Shown here: in pieces, positions 31,008 to 42,609 of the stretch | Layout: each line of letters starts with the position of its first letter | How positions within the stretch are numbered: position 1 is the stretch's first letter | Assembly (NCBI GenBank): GCA_048013815.1 | Contig: CM106586.1 | Span: 10,354,001-10,418,000 of the forward strand | Source: Setoptus koraiensis | Taxonomy: Eukaryota; Arthropoda | Reading direction: 5' to 3' | Length of the DNA: 64,000 nucleotides | Translations under genes and position numbers: made by a program | The notes under the pieces: generated by a model | What the model was told of the DNA's origin: nothing | Databases searched by the model: none | The model's input: only the letters and a program-made list of their open reading frames with translations

Positions 31008-31763
31008 AGCGGAGGGCGCTGATTGGCGGCTCTCGAGCGACCGCAGCGCCGGCCCGAGCTGCGCCGCTTCTGTTGCCATTTCCAGTCGCAGCTTTTGAGC
31101 GCGAAAGAGGCCAATCAACACTTTGGCGGTCTTGTGCGGTGCGCCGGCAACTTGTTGATTGGCGCCGATTTGTTGCAATTGTTGGCGGGCGCGCGGATTA
31201 GCCGCAATCACAGGCCGCGGCGACCCGTCAGTCGGCGACCCGTCAGTTGGCGGCCCGTCAGTTGGCCGTAATTGTGACGGCCGCAGCGCCGACAAGCGCG
31301 GCCGCGACAATCGCATCGGCGCGAAGGGCGCACAAAGTGGCAGCAACAGTGGCAAAAAACGATGATCGTAATCCATCATAATTCGCATGATTCTCGCGTC
31401 GGCCCGAGTGAGCGACGATAAGTGAGAAAAGGGATTTTTTCGCACGCTTCTCATCTTTGTTTGCTCCGGCGAGCACAGCGAGTCACAAAGTCGCCACTCG
31501 GGCTCAGCCGGGTCCCGTGTAACCCGGCCGGCACAGACCGCGCACCGCAAACAACAAGACACAGTGGCAAATCTGGCCAAATCTCGACAAAATCTGTTCG
31601 GGCCAAATCTCGACAGACCGGCCCGAACGAACAATTCCGTGCCCGCCAAATTAAACCAAATTTAACCAAATTAAATGGGCTCTTGATTACGTCATCACGT
31701 CGCTGCTGTGACAAGCGTTTGTCATGCCCACAAATTGGCTCGAATTGCTCGAATTGGCCAATT

Positions 31764-31787
31764 GTCGCAAATTGGCCAATTTGCGAC
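31764..31787. repeat. 24-bp perfect palindrome containing overlapping CCAAT boxes
   Basis: The sequence is GTCGCAAATTGG followed directly by its reverse complement. Its centre, TTGGCCAA, is a double CCAAT box. A second AATTGGCCAATT palindrome lies just upstream at 31752-31763 and another TGGCCAATTT just downstream at 31791-31800. Confidence 0.85.
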
Positions 31788-32953
31788 GACTGGCCAATTT
31801 GTGGAGTCGACGCTGCCAATTGGAGGCGTCGCTGTTGTTGTCGCCGTTGTTGTCGGCGACATTGAGCTGGCTAGACGGGGCGAGCAAACAACATTGTCAC
31901 CCCGATCATCAGAGCGACATGCCGACCACAACACGCCGCTGTCAGACAGGGCGCTGTCAGGCGGGCGCTGTCAAACGGGCGCTGTCAGATGAGTGCCGCC
32001 AGTCAGCTGTGGTCGGCGAGTGAAAATTTTGACAAATTCGGCCCCCATAAAGTGAACAAAATGAACAAAGTGAACGCTTGTCCGCCATCGGCCAGCGGAA
32101 AGTGTCACCCGATTGATTGACGCCTGACAGTTGCGGGACCGGCCGCTGGGCGCGCAACCGAACGGTCGCATATAGATTGTATGATATAAACATGGCGCAT
32201 GCAAACATGAATATATTTGTATTTGTAGTTGAATGTATCGCATTCCGCTCCGCCAGTCGGCCCGCGGGTATCGCAATTGTGTCTGCAGGCATTATCGGCG
32301 GGTATTATGATCGGCGGGTATTATTAGCGGCTCTGTTTGGCGTTGCGCCGGTCGCAATGATCGCCATGATGGCAACGATTGCAATGATTGCAATGATTGA
32401 GAGGCGTGACTCGGCGGCGCGTTCAGCAAATATTTGATTGCGACCATGATACAATAGTTACATTGCGCCTCAATGAGCGCTGTTGCGCCACCTCGGGCGC
32501 CCGCAACAACAACAGCAGCAACAACAACAGCAACAACAGCGATAGTTGCAAACAATTGTGCACCGATAACACCGGCCCATTGAGCTCGATCCGGCCCCGG
32601 GCTAGTCAGCTGCTGCCGCTGCGGCGACGTCTGACTCGAGCGGTCCAGGCGGCCCGGCGCGGGCCGACCGCTTGATGGGTCGGGCGCTTGGTGGGTCGGG
32701 CCTCGGTGGGTCGGGCCTCGGTGGGATGGCCGCATCGGCGACGGGAGCGGGCCCTGCGAGCGGCCCGTAGCATGAGATGATGAGCGCATGATGAGCACTC
32801 GATACGAGACTGGCCAGCGTGGACCCGCCAGCACCCATAGAGCATGTCGAATGGGCCGGCTCGGCGATTGTCGTGACTACGGGCCGGCCGAAGCGCGGCT
32901 CACCTGTGCGCGCGCGGCTATGCGCAGCACAAACATATAAACATACATAACAT

Positions 32954-33013
32954 ACAAACAGTGTTACAAACAGTGTTATAAACAGTGTTACAAACAGTGT
33001 TATAAACAGTGTT
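32954..33013. repeat. 12-bp tandem repeat of forkhead-like motifs, five copies
   Basis: Units ACAAACAGTGTT or ATAAACAGTGTT start at 32954, 32966, 32978, 32990 and 33002. Each begins with RYAAACA, the forkhead core. Further ACAAACATA and ATAAACATA words lie just upstream (about 32930-32945). Confidence 0.9.
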
Positions 33014-33225
33014 TGCAGCAAAGATATGACTCACGTATCATGAGAGATGGGCAAAATATAATTGTTACGTGTGAGTGAGTGTTTGCATATTCTTCAAAAG
33101 ATAATAGGCCGCGGCGCACTTGTAAATGAGAGCGACCGCGATTGTTTGCAGAGAGCCGATACAATTGTTTGCGAGCTTATGTTTAGCCAATGTTGGCGGC
33201 CACAGCGAGCACTTTGTTGCCGCTA

Positions 33226-33334
33226 ATAGTCGCACAGGTGACCGGCGGACAGGTAACCGGCGGACAGGTAACCGGCGGACAGGTAACCGGCGGACAGGTA
33301 ATGGTCGCGCAGGTAATGGTCGCACAGGTAATGG
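33226..33334. repeat. 15-bp tandem repeat carrying CAGGTAA/CAGGTGA, seven copies
   Basis: ACCGGCGGACAGGTA is repeated exactly four times from 33241, then as ATGGTCGCGCAGGTA and ATGGTCGCACAGGTA, with one CAGGTGA copy before. Confidence 0.9.
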
Positions 33335-33418
33335 TCAAGCGGCCTCGAGTGGCACACAGCGATGGCGGCTGACAGCGGCTGATGGCTCGATGGTGTGCCA
33401 CTCGAGGCCAATTGATCG
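33332..33418 (+). repeat. Long hairpin, 17-bp perfect core plus 7-bp lower stem
   Basis: GGCCTCGAGTGGCACAC (33341-33357) pairs perfectly with GTGTGCCACTCGAGGCC (33393-33409). Beyond a 2x2 internal loop, 33332-33338 pairs with 33412-33418 using two G-U wobbles. The terminal loop is 35 nt and the span 87 nt. Wobbles again favour the plus strand. It could be a precursor-like hairpin or a palindromic duplication. Confidence 0.6.
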
Positions 33419-33778
33419 CTCGTCGGGCCGCAAAACGCTCGCCGTGCGCCGTGTGACGGGCAACGCTTGTGGTGCAGCCGCGCTCGCGGTGCAGCCTCGA
33501 ACGCGGTGCAGCTTCGAGCGCGGTGCAGCTTCGAGCGCGGTGCAGCTTCGGAGGGCGATGATGATGCAACGCGGCACAGCACAAATGGTGTGCGCGCATA
33601 TTTGCATAAATAAACACAAGCACGACAGGTGATCATCGCGCTAACCGTTTGATGAGGGCCGATGGTGGCGGCGCAAGCCGCGCCAGCAACAATTAAGTCA
33701 TGTTTGCATTACATTGCGCGGCCACTCACAAAAGCCGCTCACGAGTCTCCTCCGCCTCGCTCTCACCTGTGCGCGCCT

Positions 33779-33856
33779 CTCACCTGAGCTCTCGATGGTG
33801 CGAACTCACCTGAGCTCTCGATGGTGCGAACTCACCTGAGCTCTCGATGGTGCAAG
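33779..33856. repeat. 26-bp tandem repeat carrying CACCTGAG, three copies
   Basis: The unit CTCACCTGAGCTCTCGATGG followed by TGCGAA is repeated at 33779, 33805 and 33831. The last copy is followed by an inverted GAGCTCTCGAT arm (about 33873-33883). Confidence 0.85.
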
Positions 33857-34197
33857 CTCCTCGATGGTGCGATCGAGAGCTCGGGCGAGCGCGTCGCATG
33901 CGATTTGGTGCTTGCGCTGCCCCTCGCTGTTGCGCTACCCTCGCCAGCCGGAATGGGCCGCTCGCTTTGGCTTGCTGCGGCCCGTTTGGGTGTCGGGTTT
34001 CGGCGGCTCGTTGCAGCGCCGGGGCGTGCCCCGGCGGCCCATTGTGTGCCCGGCCGCGCCGCTCGAGCAGCCCGGCCGGCTGGGCTCCGTCAGCGCCGGC
34101 CCATCCTCACCACAACGCGACAACCGGCGACTAGCCGGTCCTCGGAGGCCCGACGCGACGCGGGCGCGACACGAGGGCGAACCAAGACGATACTTTT

Positions 34198-34304
34198 GCG
34201 ATATTTTTGCGATTCATGGGCGATATTTAGCGATATTTGGCGATATTTTTGCGATTCTTGGGCGATATTTCGCGATATTTGGCGATATTTCGCGATATTT
34301 TCGC
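34198..34304. repeat. 42-bp higher-order repeat of GCGATATTT
   Basis: Two 42-bp units (34198-34239 and 34240-34281) are each built from GCGATATTT words and one TTTGCGATTC word, followed by two more GCGATATTT words. Nine or so GCGATAT words occur in about 110 bases. Confidence 0.85.
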
Positions 34305-37300
34305 TGTTTATCGGTTGCAATTGTGTCCAGTATTTCAACTGATCGCATACTGCAAACTGGCCACATTTCATGCCAAATTTGGTGTGCGCACGATGCATGC
34401 AAAACGGCCCGAATATCATGACGGACGGCACGTCGGGCATGACACCGCCGCAAACGCATCACGCTCGGGCCGCCACTCACACCGACCGCGACACCGCCGA
34501 CACAGCAAATCACGACGCTCAACAAGTGGGCGGCGCCCTGTTTTGCCGCTCGCACCTTTCTCGAGCACCGCCATGCGGGCGCACACCGAGACCCGACCCG
34601 TTTCACTGAGCAGCCGATGTTCAGCCTCTTTTCGCTCGTCCGCTGTCGGGCGCTGCGGCCCGCCGGCCGGCCGGCCGGCCGATGTTTCGACCCGCGCGGC
34701 TCATCAACTGTTGAACATCAACCGCTGAAGCGCGGTCGCCAAGGGCGGCGCACCTCGAAGGAAAGTGTCACCGGTGTCGCAACATATATCATAATCATAC
34801 TGTAATAACCGGGCCGGCCGCTCGCGCCGGGTCGCCTGCTCGGGCCGGGCGTTGTTCGGGCCGGGCGTTGCGTGAGATATGCTCGCAGCAGTCGGACAGT
34901 GTCGAGACGATTGTGGGCACATCTCGTGTGGCGGCTGCGCTGGGCAGCGATCAAATGAGGATTTGTCATTTTATTTATGTCAACTGTGATCGCGCCGCGA
35001 ATCTCAATAAAATCTCAGCAGAATAAATACGCGAAGACTCTAATTACATGTTTGCGTCTGTTGATTATGGCCATTGTTGGTCGTTGGTTGTTCAGCGACA
35101 GCCGGCCATCGCATGACCCGCAACGCCAGCCATGAGGGCTCATGTAAGGCCGGCACTTATGTAACAAATGTAACATCATCGGTTGCGAGTTGCGCAACGA
35201 CGGCCGAAACAAGTGGGAATGAGCGAGTAGAAAAGTGGCAAAATTTGTGAGTGTTTGCGCGAAATGGCAGCCAGTTTCTAGCCGAAATTGGATTTGTTCA
35301 GCGATTTGTTAGGCAATTTTTCAGCCATTTAGAGCCGGCGCTAGAGCCAACATGTCGGCGTGTTTGGATTTGAGAGAGTTTGCATTTGAAAAATTGCTCA
35401 CATTCGGAGCCGGCTCAAATCTGTTGATGATTGACACTTAATTGATATCTCGCATGACAGCGGCCGTGAGCCCAAATTAAAAAATTACATTGCATTACTT
35501 GGCTAGCTGCGGCCTGTTTCGCCAAGACCGTTACCGGCATATCTGCGCGCAGCGACAACAGTAGACAAATAATACTTTTGCGATTACCCGGTTTGCCGTC
35601 GTCGTTGTTGTCGTCGCTGTCGCTGTTGTCGTTGTCGCTGCTGTCGCTGCTGTCGTTGTTGTCGTTGTTGTCGCTGTTGCTGTTGGCATGAGAAGTCTGT
35701 CCGCAAACGTCAAAAGTGTATAAACAAGCGCGCAAACAAACGCTCGATGTTGCCTCAACCGACATGCAAAGACGGTGATTAGCTCACCTATGCGAGCCGT
35801 CGAGCGAGCGCAGCTGACTGAGACTAACAGCGACCAATTAAATCTTAATTAAGACCCCGTCTCGTTGTTGCCGTTGTTGTTGCTGTTGTTGCCGTTGTTG
35901 TTGCTGTTGTTGCCGTTGTTGTCGTTGTTGTTGTTAGTGTTGTTGTTGTTGTTGTTGATACTAATGAGCTAATGCCACTGATTAGTAGCCGCTGATGAGC
36001 TGCGCATTATCTCGCCGATTATCTCTTATTACTACATGTCGTCTCATGCATGACGCGCGGCATGCAACGACCAGACAAGCTACGCCCGGCTACCGACCGC
36101 CCGGTACCATCAACTCGCCATCATCAAGCAGTTGCCAGCAAATCCGGCCCGATCCGGCCCGACTTGAGCGAATTGCCGCTCTTGTGGACTCTGTAAACAA
36201 TGGCCGGCCAATTTCATTGACTGACACGCCGGCTGCACTGTCATCTGTCCAACTCAACTCAATTTAGTTTTTAGTTTTCTTTTTTAGATTTCTTATATTT
36301 CTTCATCTTTGCGCACTTTACTTTATACCTTTACTTTAAGCATGCATTAGACGCACAAAGATGATGTAATGGTCACTTTGTTACGTAATACGCTCAGGTA
36401 TTCACGCGTGGATACCAGCGAGTGGCCAGTGTTTCGCGCACTGCAAAGCCTTTCCAGTGCAAAGGCGCTTTTCGGTGGGCGGCCAAAAATAATTATTAGT
36501 ATTTGGAACAAACAAACAATTTCACGCGAACAAGTGGCTGCAAACAATCAGTACACATATTGCGTCACTGTGTGTGTGTGTGTTGCAACTGCATGATTAT
36601 GTAATGTTGCATAATCATCGGTCGGTCGTCTTGGTCTGGCGGGCCGGTTGGCGGCCGGGCGGCCGGGCAGCCGGCGCGCAAAGACAGTTTGCGGCCGGAC
36701 ATCAATGTTATCGGTTAATGTTGACATTGCGTGCCGGCCGGGTTTTGTTGTCGGGCGCCTCACAGCAGCACTGGTCGGTCGGGCAAGCGGTGACTCTGTC
36801 CGCTGTATGGCCGCGCATGGCCACTGCATGGCCGCCGCGATCTGCAGCGAGCAGCGGGCAGCGGGCCGGCCGGTCGCGGGTGGCGGCGCTGCCACGGACG
36901 GCGGACGGCGGCCGGGCCGGCCCGAGGCGGCCGCTGGATCAATTGATTAAGCCACGGGTGGTCAGTGTGGCCGGCGCACAAACTGCGCTCGTCCATTGGC
37001 CATCATTACCTGATGATATCAGCTGAGCGGGCCGGCGCACAATGCAGCAGCATCAAATGAAACAGAATAAAATAAAATAAATTCTCAATCATTCATCCTC
37101 ATCATTTTGTGGCACTGACACCGACGAACGAGTCACTCGGTGCCTCGGAATCAATGGCCAACAGGTAACAGCGCACAGGTAATATCACAAGGTAATAGAT
37201 CAATGGCATGAATAGCGACGCAGCGGCCAGTGGATTAGCTGACTCTTGATGGGCGATGCTGGCGCAACGAGTTTGTATTATTCAAATGTCGCTCTCGCCT

Positions 37301-37669
37301 AATAGAGATTGATAGAGCCGCTTCTCTCGCAAGCGGCCCGCAAGCGCCACCGACCGGCCAGCGACGGGCAAAGAGCGGCCAACGAGCGGCCGCACGACGG
37401 TCCGTGCGAACGCGGCGCAACCCGACGGCCAACGAGTGCGCAAATGGATAAATGGCCGGCGCGCCGAGCTGCGCAAATAGTTACAAGATGCACAGTGTCA
37501 GATAGTGTCAGTGATAATGCTTCTTTTAGGTGTAATAATGGCATGTAAGCGAACCCGCCGCAACGGGCCACTTCGGCTTGCCAAAAGGGCGCCGCGGGGC
37601 GCCCCCTCGCTCACAATTTGCACAATTTGATTTGCACAACAGCCAACACAATATTGATTCTTTGTTTGC

Positions 37670-37745
37670 CAGTTCGGCCGCTTTGGCCACTCTGGCCAGT
37701 TCGGCCACTTTGGCCATTTCGGCCACTTTGGCCACTTTGGCCGGT
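37670..37745. repeat. 9-bp tandem repeat (GGCCACTTT)
   Basis: About eight degenerate GGCCACTTT or GGCCAGTTC units. GGCC sites recur every 9 bases. Confidence 0.8.
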
Positions 37746-38640
37746 CTCGCGGTTTGGCGAGTCGCGCAGTTCGGCCAGCATCGCAGTCTCGCACTTTGGC
37801 CAGTTTCGCTAGTTGGCCCGTGTCTGCAGGCCGCTGCACATGCCCGCGCCCTCTGCACACCGGACCGCGCAACGCCGCCGACCGCACTGGCTCGCGCGGC
37901 CCGGCCCGCCCGACATCCAACAACTAAGCTAATGCCCGATATTTCGCCCCTCTGCACGCCGGGCAAACAACGAGCGGCGAGCTGAACAAACAGCGATGGC
38001 GAGCCCGACAACAACAGCGCAACAGCAGCACAACAACGGCCCAACAACAGCGCGACAACAATAACATTGCGATGGGACACAGCGACCTGTTGCATTACAA
38101 TGGCCGCAAGTGGGCGCGTGTTTGGCGCTTCCTCTGGCCGACATTCCTCTGGCGCGGCCACTCGTTCGCACTGGAGCACTGGCGCGTTCGCACACCGAAC
38201 GTTCGAACGTTCGCACACTCCAAAGTCGAACGTTCGAACACCCGAGCATTCGAAAGTCGAACGCTCGAACGTTCGAACAGGTGAGCGAGAATGTTGCGGG
38301 CTCAGAAGTGTTGCGAGTGCGTGGAATTCTTTTGAGCTGATACAAATCGGTGTGATAGTGATCGCCAAATGAACTTTATCGCGCTCTATTTGCACTGTGT
38401 TTGCGCTATGTTTGCGCGCTGTTGTGCGTTGTTGTGCGCCGGTACATGCACAAAACAGCAACAAGTTGGCGCGGTGTTCGCAGCCAATTCGCAGCCTTTG
38501 GCAGCCTTCGCCAGCAACAACAAACAACTGACTCCGCCGGTCGGCGAGAACAAAGTCGCCAGCCACTCACTTACCTGTCGGGAATGCGCGCTCGGCGCGC
38601 CGTTGCGGGCGAACGCGGCCCCGCAGCGAACCGAGCGGCG

Positions 38641-38755
38641 CTGAATCGAAGCCGCGCGCTGAATCGAAGCCTCGCGCTGAATCGCCGTGGAATCGCCAGA
38701 GAATCGCCCGAGAATCGCCCGAGAATCGCCCGAGAATCGCCCGAGAATCGCCCGA
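38641..38755. repeat. 18-bp and 11-bp tandem repeats of GAATCG
   Basis: Two 18-bp units (38641-38676) lead into seven 11-bp units from 38679. The last five (38701-38755) are exact copies of GAATCGCCCGA, so the core recurs about once per helical turn. Confidence 0.85.
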
Positions 38756-38922
38756 GAATGGCGGCCTCGCGCAGCCCGCCAGTCGCCGCCGAGAAGGCGC
38801 TCGGCGCGTCGGAGGCGAGCCTCTAATAAGCCTCCGACGAGCGCTCATCGGGCTCGTTGGAGGTGGCGAGAGCGGCTATTCATTATCGGCGAGGCTGCCG
38901 ATCGAGCGCCGCCAGCTCAGTC

Positions 38923-38976
38923 TCAATAGACTCACTGGACTCACTGGACTCACTAGACTCAATAGACTCAATAGAC
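38923..38976. repeat. 9-bp tandem repeat (TCAATAGAC/TCACTGGAC), six copies
   Basis: Six 9-bp units with alternating variants. In one frame it reads Ser-Leu/Ile-Asp repeats within a 73-codon open frame (38857-39078) that I do not consider a proven exon. Confidence 0.8.
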
Positions 38977-39196
38977 GCATTCTCGGCCGACGATGATAGG
39001 GCCGCTAATGTTGCCGCCGTTAAAGAGACTTTGTCGGCACTTCTCGCCTCATTACAAATAGATTCGTTATGCAGATAAACCTACACACTGGCGATTGAGA
39101 GCGAGCTGCCCAGGTGAGACGGCAACCGCCCAGCGGAGCGCACAAACACAAACAAAGGCCACTTGTCGAAGCGACCGAACGAAGCCAGCCAAAAGA

Positions 39197-39257
39197 AGCC
39201 AGCGAACATCGAACAGCCAGAGAGCAGCCAGCGAACAGCCAGCGAACAGCCAGAGAA
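39197..39257. repeat. 11-bp tandem repeat (AGCCAGCGAAC)
   Basis: Several AGCCAGCGAAC or AGCCAGAGAAC units. The last three (39225-39257) are contiguous. Confidence 0.8.
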
Positions 39258-39766
39258 CGGCACGCAAAACAGAGAGAACGCGGGGGACGCCGGCAGCACA
39301 GGCCACGCCAACAAGGCGGGGGACGCGGTGAGAAGCGCCGCGCGGCGGCCGCAGAATGCCAAGAATGGGAGCATATTCCGTCCATATCTATAGGCCAAGG
39401 GCTGATGGTGCGCAAGCGGCAGACAAGTGGACGCCCGGCCGCGCTGCCAGTGGCAGCAACGGCTGAGATTATCGCCATTCGCCAATGAGTCGCTTCGGCC
39501 GCTCGGTCAGTCGGTCGGCGGCTCGGTCGGTTTGCGGCTCGGTCAGTCGGTCGGTCGGCCGCTCGGGCGGTGGCATTGGCGCGAGCGGCCCGTCCGAGCG
39601 GGAACGGTCAGTGTGCACGCTGCAGTGGTCAGTTGGCGCGGTTGGTGTGGCCAAGTGGGCGCCGATCGCGACCAAAAAGAGCAAAAATGAGATAGAGACG
39701 GACAGTCGCTAGCGGCCACTAGCGACGGACAAAGCGACGCTGCCATTATTACGCGTTATTAGTCGC

Positions 39767-39839
39767 TTACGTAACACTCATTGGCTTACGTAACACTTGC
39801 TCTGCCGCTTGCGTAACACTTGCTAGGCCGCTTGCATAA
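39767..39839. promoter_or_regulatory. Cluster of four bZIP palindromes (TTRCRTAA)
   Basis: TTACGTAA occurs at 39767 and 39786, TTGCGTAA at 39809 and TTGCATAA at 39832. All fit the PAR-bZIP/C/EBP consensus. They sit in 19-23-bp units that also share the word AACACTTGCT. Confidence 0.6.
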
Positions 39840-40316
39840 GACACCCTGGCCGGCTCAGCGCCATGCATCCAATATAAATAGTGCTACACATATTGTAGTG
39901 TTAATATAAATAATGTTATTTCATGTATTATATACATATTATATCATGCATCATATATATTACGCAATGCAAAGCGACGCCGAGCGATGCGCAGTGCGCA
40001 CGGCACCGCAATGGCGGGCATGAATAAACATAATTGATATTCACCTGTTCAATCAAATGTGTGTGTGTGTTGAGCACATTGTGTGAACTAAATAAATTGA
40101 CCATTGTCTTTGTTGCTGCTGCCGTTGTTGTTGTCGGCGTTGTTGCTGTTGCTGTTGCTGTTGGTGTTGTTGTCAGTGTCGGTGTTGTTGTCGGTGTTGG
40201 CTAGTTCCTGTTGCCACTGCAAACAACTGTGTGTACAAACAACATCTCATTATTGTGTGTGTGTGTGTGTGTCTTTGTCTCGCTCACCTGAGCACAAACA
40301 TCGGCATCATTTTCAT

Positions 40317-40351
40317 GGCACCACAGTGTCTGGCGCACACACTGTGGTGCC
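40317..40351. repeat. Perfect 13-bp inverted repeat, 9-nt loop
   Basis: GGCACCACAGTGT (40317-40329) and ACACTGTGGTGCC (40339-40351) are exact reverse complements. Confidence 0.9.
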
Positions 40352-40507
40352 GGCCCGGCCATTCAACGCGCCGGCAAATGTTGAATCACCTGTTGCTGAC
40401 ACCGGCGCCGACAGCTCGCCGGGTCCCATTCATTAGCTTCGATTTGTTGTGTTGTTTGTTGTTTGGCAAGTGTTTGTAATTTGCTGTTTGCTGATACGCT
40501 TTCTTTG

Positions 40508-40618
40508 TTACCTGTTGTTGTTCACCTCTTACCTGTTACCTGTTACCTGTTACCTGTGCTGCCTCTATTGCCTCTGTTACCTGTGCTGCCGTGTGTTACC
40601 TGTGCTGGTGTTACCTGT
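40508..40618. repeat. Array of TTACCTG words
   Basis: At least eight TTACCTG words (CAGGTAA on the other strand) occur within 110 bases, four of them in exact 7-bp tandem around 40529-40556. Confidence 0.85.
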
Positions 40619-41482
40619 GACCGCAAGCCGCTCCGCGAGCCGCTTCACAAGCGGCCCGAGCGGCAGCGCAAGCTTCACAAGCGGCCCGAGCGGCAGCGCA
40701 AAGCGCCCGACCAAACAGACGCACCGGACAGACGGGCCAGATGGACGGACCAGATAGACGGACGCAATAATGAGCGGCGAGACGGCGCAATGAAACGGCC
40801 GCAGTAATGAGATAATCGAGCCAGTGCCAGCCAAATGAAGTGATGAAATATCTCGCTTACTTGATCAATCAGCGGCAACCTGTTGTTGCTGTTGCTGTTG
40901 CTGTTGCTGTTGCAAGCAACGGCAACGGCAAACATGCAGATTAATATGGCGGAATGTTGTAATTGCGCTCGCCAGCGAGCTCGGCCAAAGTGAAACATTA
41001 TTAATGGTCGCTCGGCTTAAACTGTTGCGGTAAACGGGCGAGCGGGCGCAGTGATGACGTGATTAAATGCTCTCAATGATTAAATATTTATCTTTTAAAG
41101 AGGTGCTCACGCCCCGACCGCACTCGGCATTGAGAGCGGCCGGCCAATTACGGCCACATTGCCCACCAAATTGCGGCATGCTCGCCATAATGCAATAATG
41201 ATAATAATGATAATAATGAGTGGCGCCAGTAACGACTTGTTTATTTCGGCGTGCGTTTCTCTCATTGATACACACGCCAACTTGGGCCGGCCGGCCATAT
41301 TTAGTGTGGTGGTCAGTGTGAGCAAATATGATGATATAATATAATATAATGTGAGTGTGAGCTCAACGAGTGCTGGCCAGTTTGCGCCGATGCGCTTGTT
41401 TACGGCGAGCTCGTTTATGCGCCGCTCGACGCTTACGTAAGTGGCCAGCTCATGATGGATGGCCGTGGCAGGTGTAAGCTCG

Positions 41483-41545
41483 CTCAGGTGAGCCCAGGTG
41501 AGCCCAGGTGAGCTCAGGTGAGCTCAGGCGAGCTCAGGTGAGCGC
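41483..41545. repeat. 10-bp tandem repeat CTCAGGTGAG, six copies
   Basis: Six 10-bp units with small changes (CCCAGGTGAG, CTCAGGCGAG). Each has a CAGGTG E-box in the splice-donor-like context CAG/GTGAG. Confidence 0.9.
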
Positions 41546-41673
41546 AAGTAGGCGAACAGTTAGCTTGATTGGCCAGCTCACGTTGTGACGATGCACCTCG
41601 CTGCAGCTTGCAGCTCAACCGGCGGACCGGAAGTGCTGCCAACCACGCTGTTGCTGCCAAATTGCGCACTGTT

Positions 41674-41712
41674 GTCAGCGCAATTGTCAGCGCAATTGTC
41701 AGCGCAATTGTC
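41674..41712. repeat. 12-bp tandem repeat (GTCAGCGCAATT), three copies
   Basis: Exact 12-bp units with an AATTGTCAGCGC phase, ending in a diverged GTCGGC. Confidence 0.85.
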
Positions 41713-42561
41713 GGCCGATTGGGTGAGCCGGCCAGGTGAGCGATGGCAGCGCGGCGCAGCGGCCAACGCCAACCTTAAACAGATGATGATATCGTGCATT
41801 GGGCAGGATATATAGGCCACTATGCATAATAGGCCACTATGTATGTTATTACATTGTTGATATTATGGCGCACCGCGAAAACAAAACTGCACAACAAAAC
41901 TGCCTGACCGCACCGTATAGAGGGCGCTCGATAGCGGGCGCTGTCATAAAGTTAATTTGCATGCTGCCAACGCTGTTTGATTTACAGCACTTGTTGCTGT
42001 CCGTCAAACAGCGGCTCACCTGGATTCTGTTTGCTACGTGCACAGTTGCACGCACAGCTACGTGCACATTTGCATACACAGTTATGTGCACAGTTACATG
42101 TGTACATGTGTAGTGACACGTAGTGAGGGCGAAGCGAGCACGTACAAGTTGCGACAGTGTGCGCGACCAGCGACACGACAAGTTGCACGTCGTTTATTTG
42201 TTGTTTGTCGAGTGCGATTTGCGCTAATCGGCGCGTCGTCCGCGCGCAACTGCGTGCCGCAACAGCCAGACCAACAACAGCCAGACCAACAACAGCAACA
42301 ACATTGACAGCAACGACAGCAGCAACGGCAACAACGGCAACGACAACAACAGCAACAACAGCAACGACAGCAACGCCAACGGCGAGCGTGAGAGGTCACC
42401 TGTAAATGGGCAATTGATTTTGCGCGAGGCCATTAATTGTTGCTGGCGCCCGTCGGAGCGCTCGGCCGACGTTTGTGTCATGTTATCGGCCATTTACATG
42501 TGTACTTATTTATTTTGCGCATTTATTTGGCCGCTCGGCCGACTGGTCAGTTGGCCAAACA

Positions 42562-42609
42562 AACGCAGTGGCCGAGCGAACGCAGTGGCCGAGCGAACGC
42601 AGTCGGCGG
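42562..42609. repeat. 17-bp tandem repeat, 2.5 copies
   Basis: AACGCAGTGGCCGAGCG occurs at 42562-42578 and 42579-42595, with a partial third copy. Confidence 0.85.

Noticed and set aside
30819-31649. 276-codon open frame on the minus strand
   Set aside because: It runs through a 15-bp tandem repeat and a hairpin. No domain is seen, and composition follows the CpG-rich background.
33226-33334. CRISPR-like regular repeat array
   Set aside because: Units are head-to-tail without unique spacers, and the genome is clearly eukaryotic. It is a minisatellite.
38857-39078. 73-codon frame with Ser-Leu-Asp repeats as an exon
   Set aside because: It is made largely by the 9-bp tandem repeat, and no splice sites or neighbours support it.
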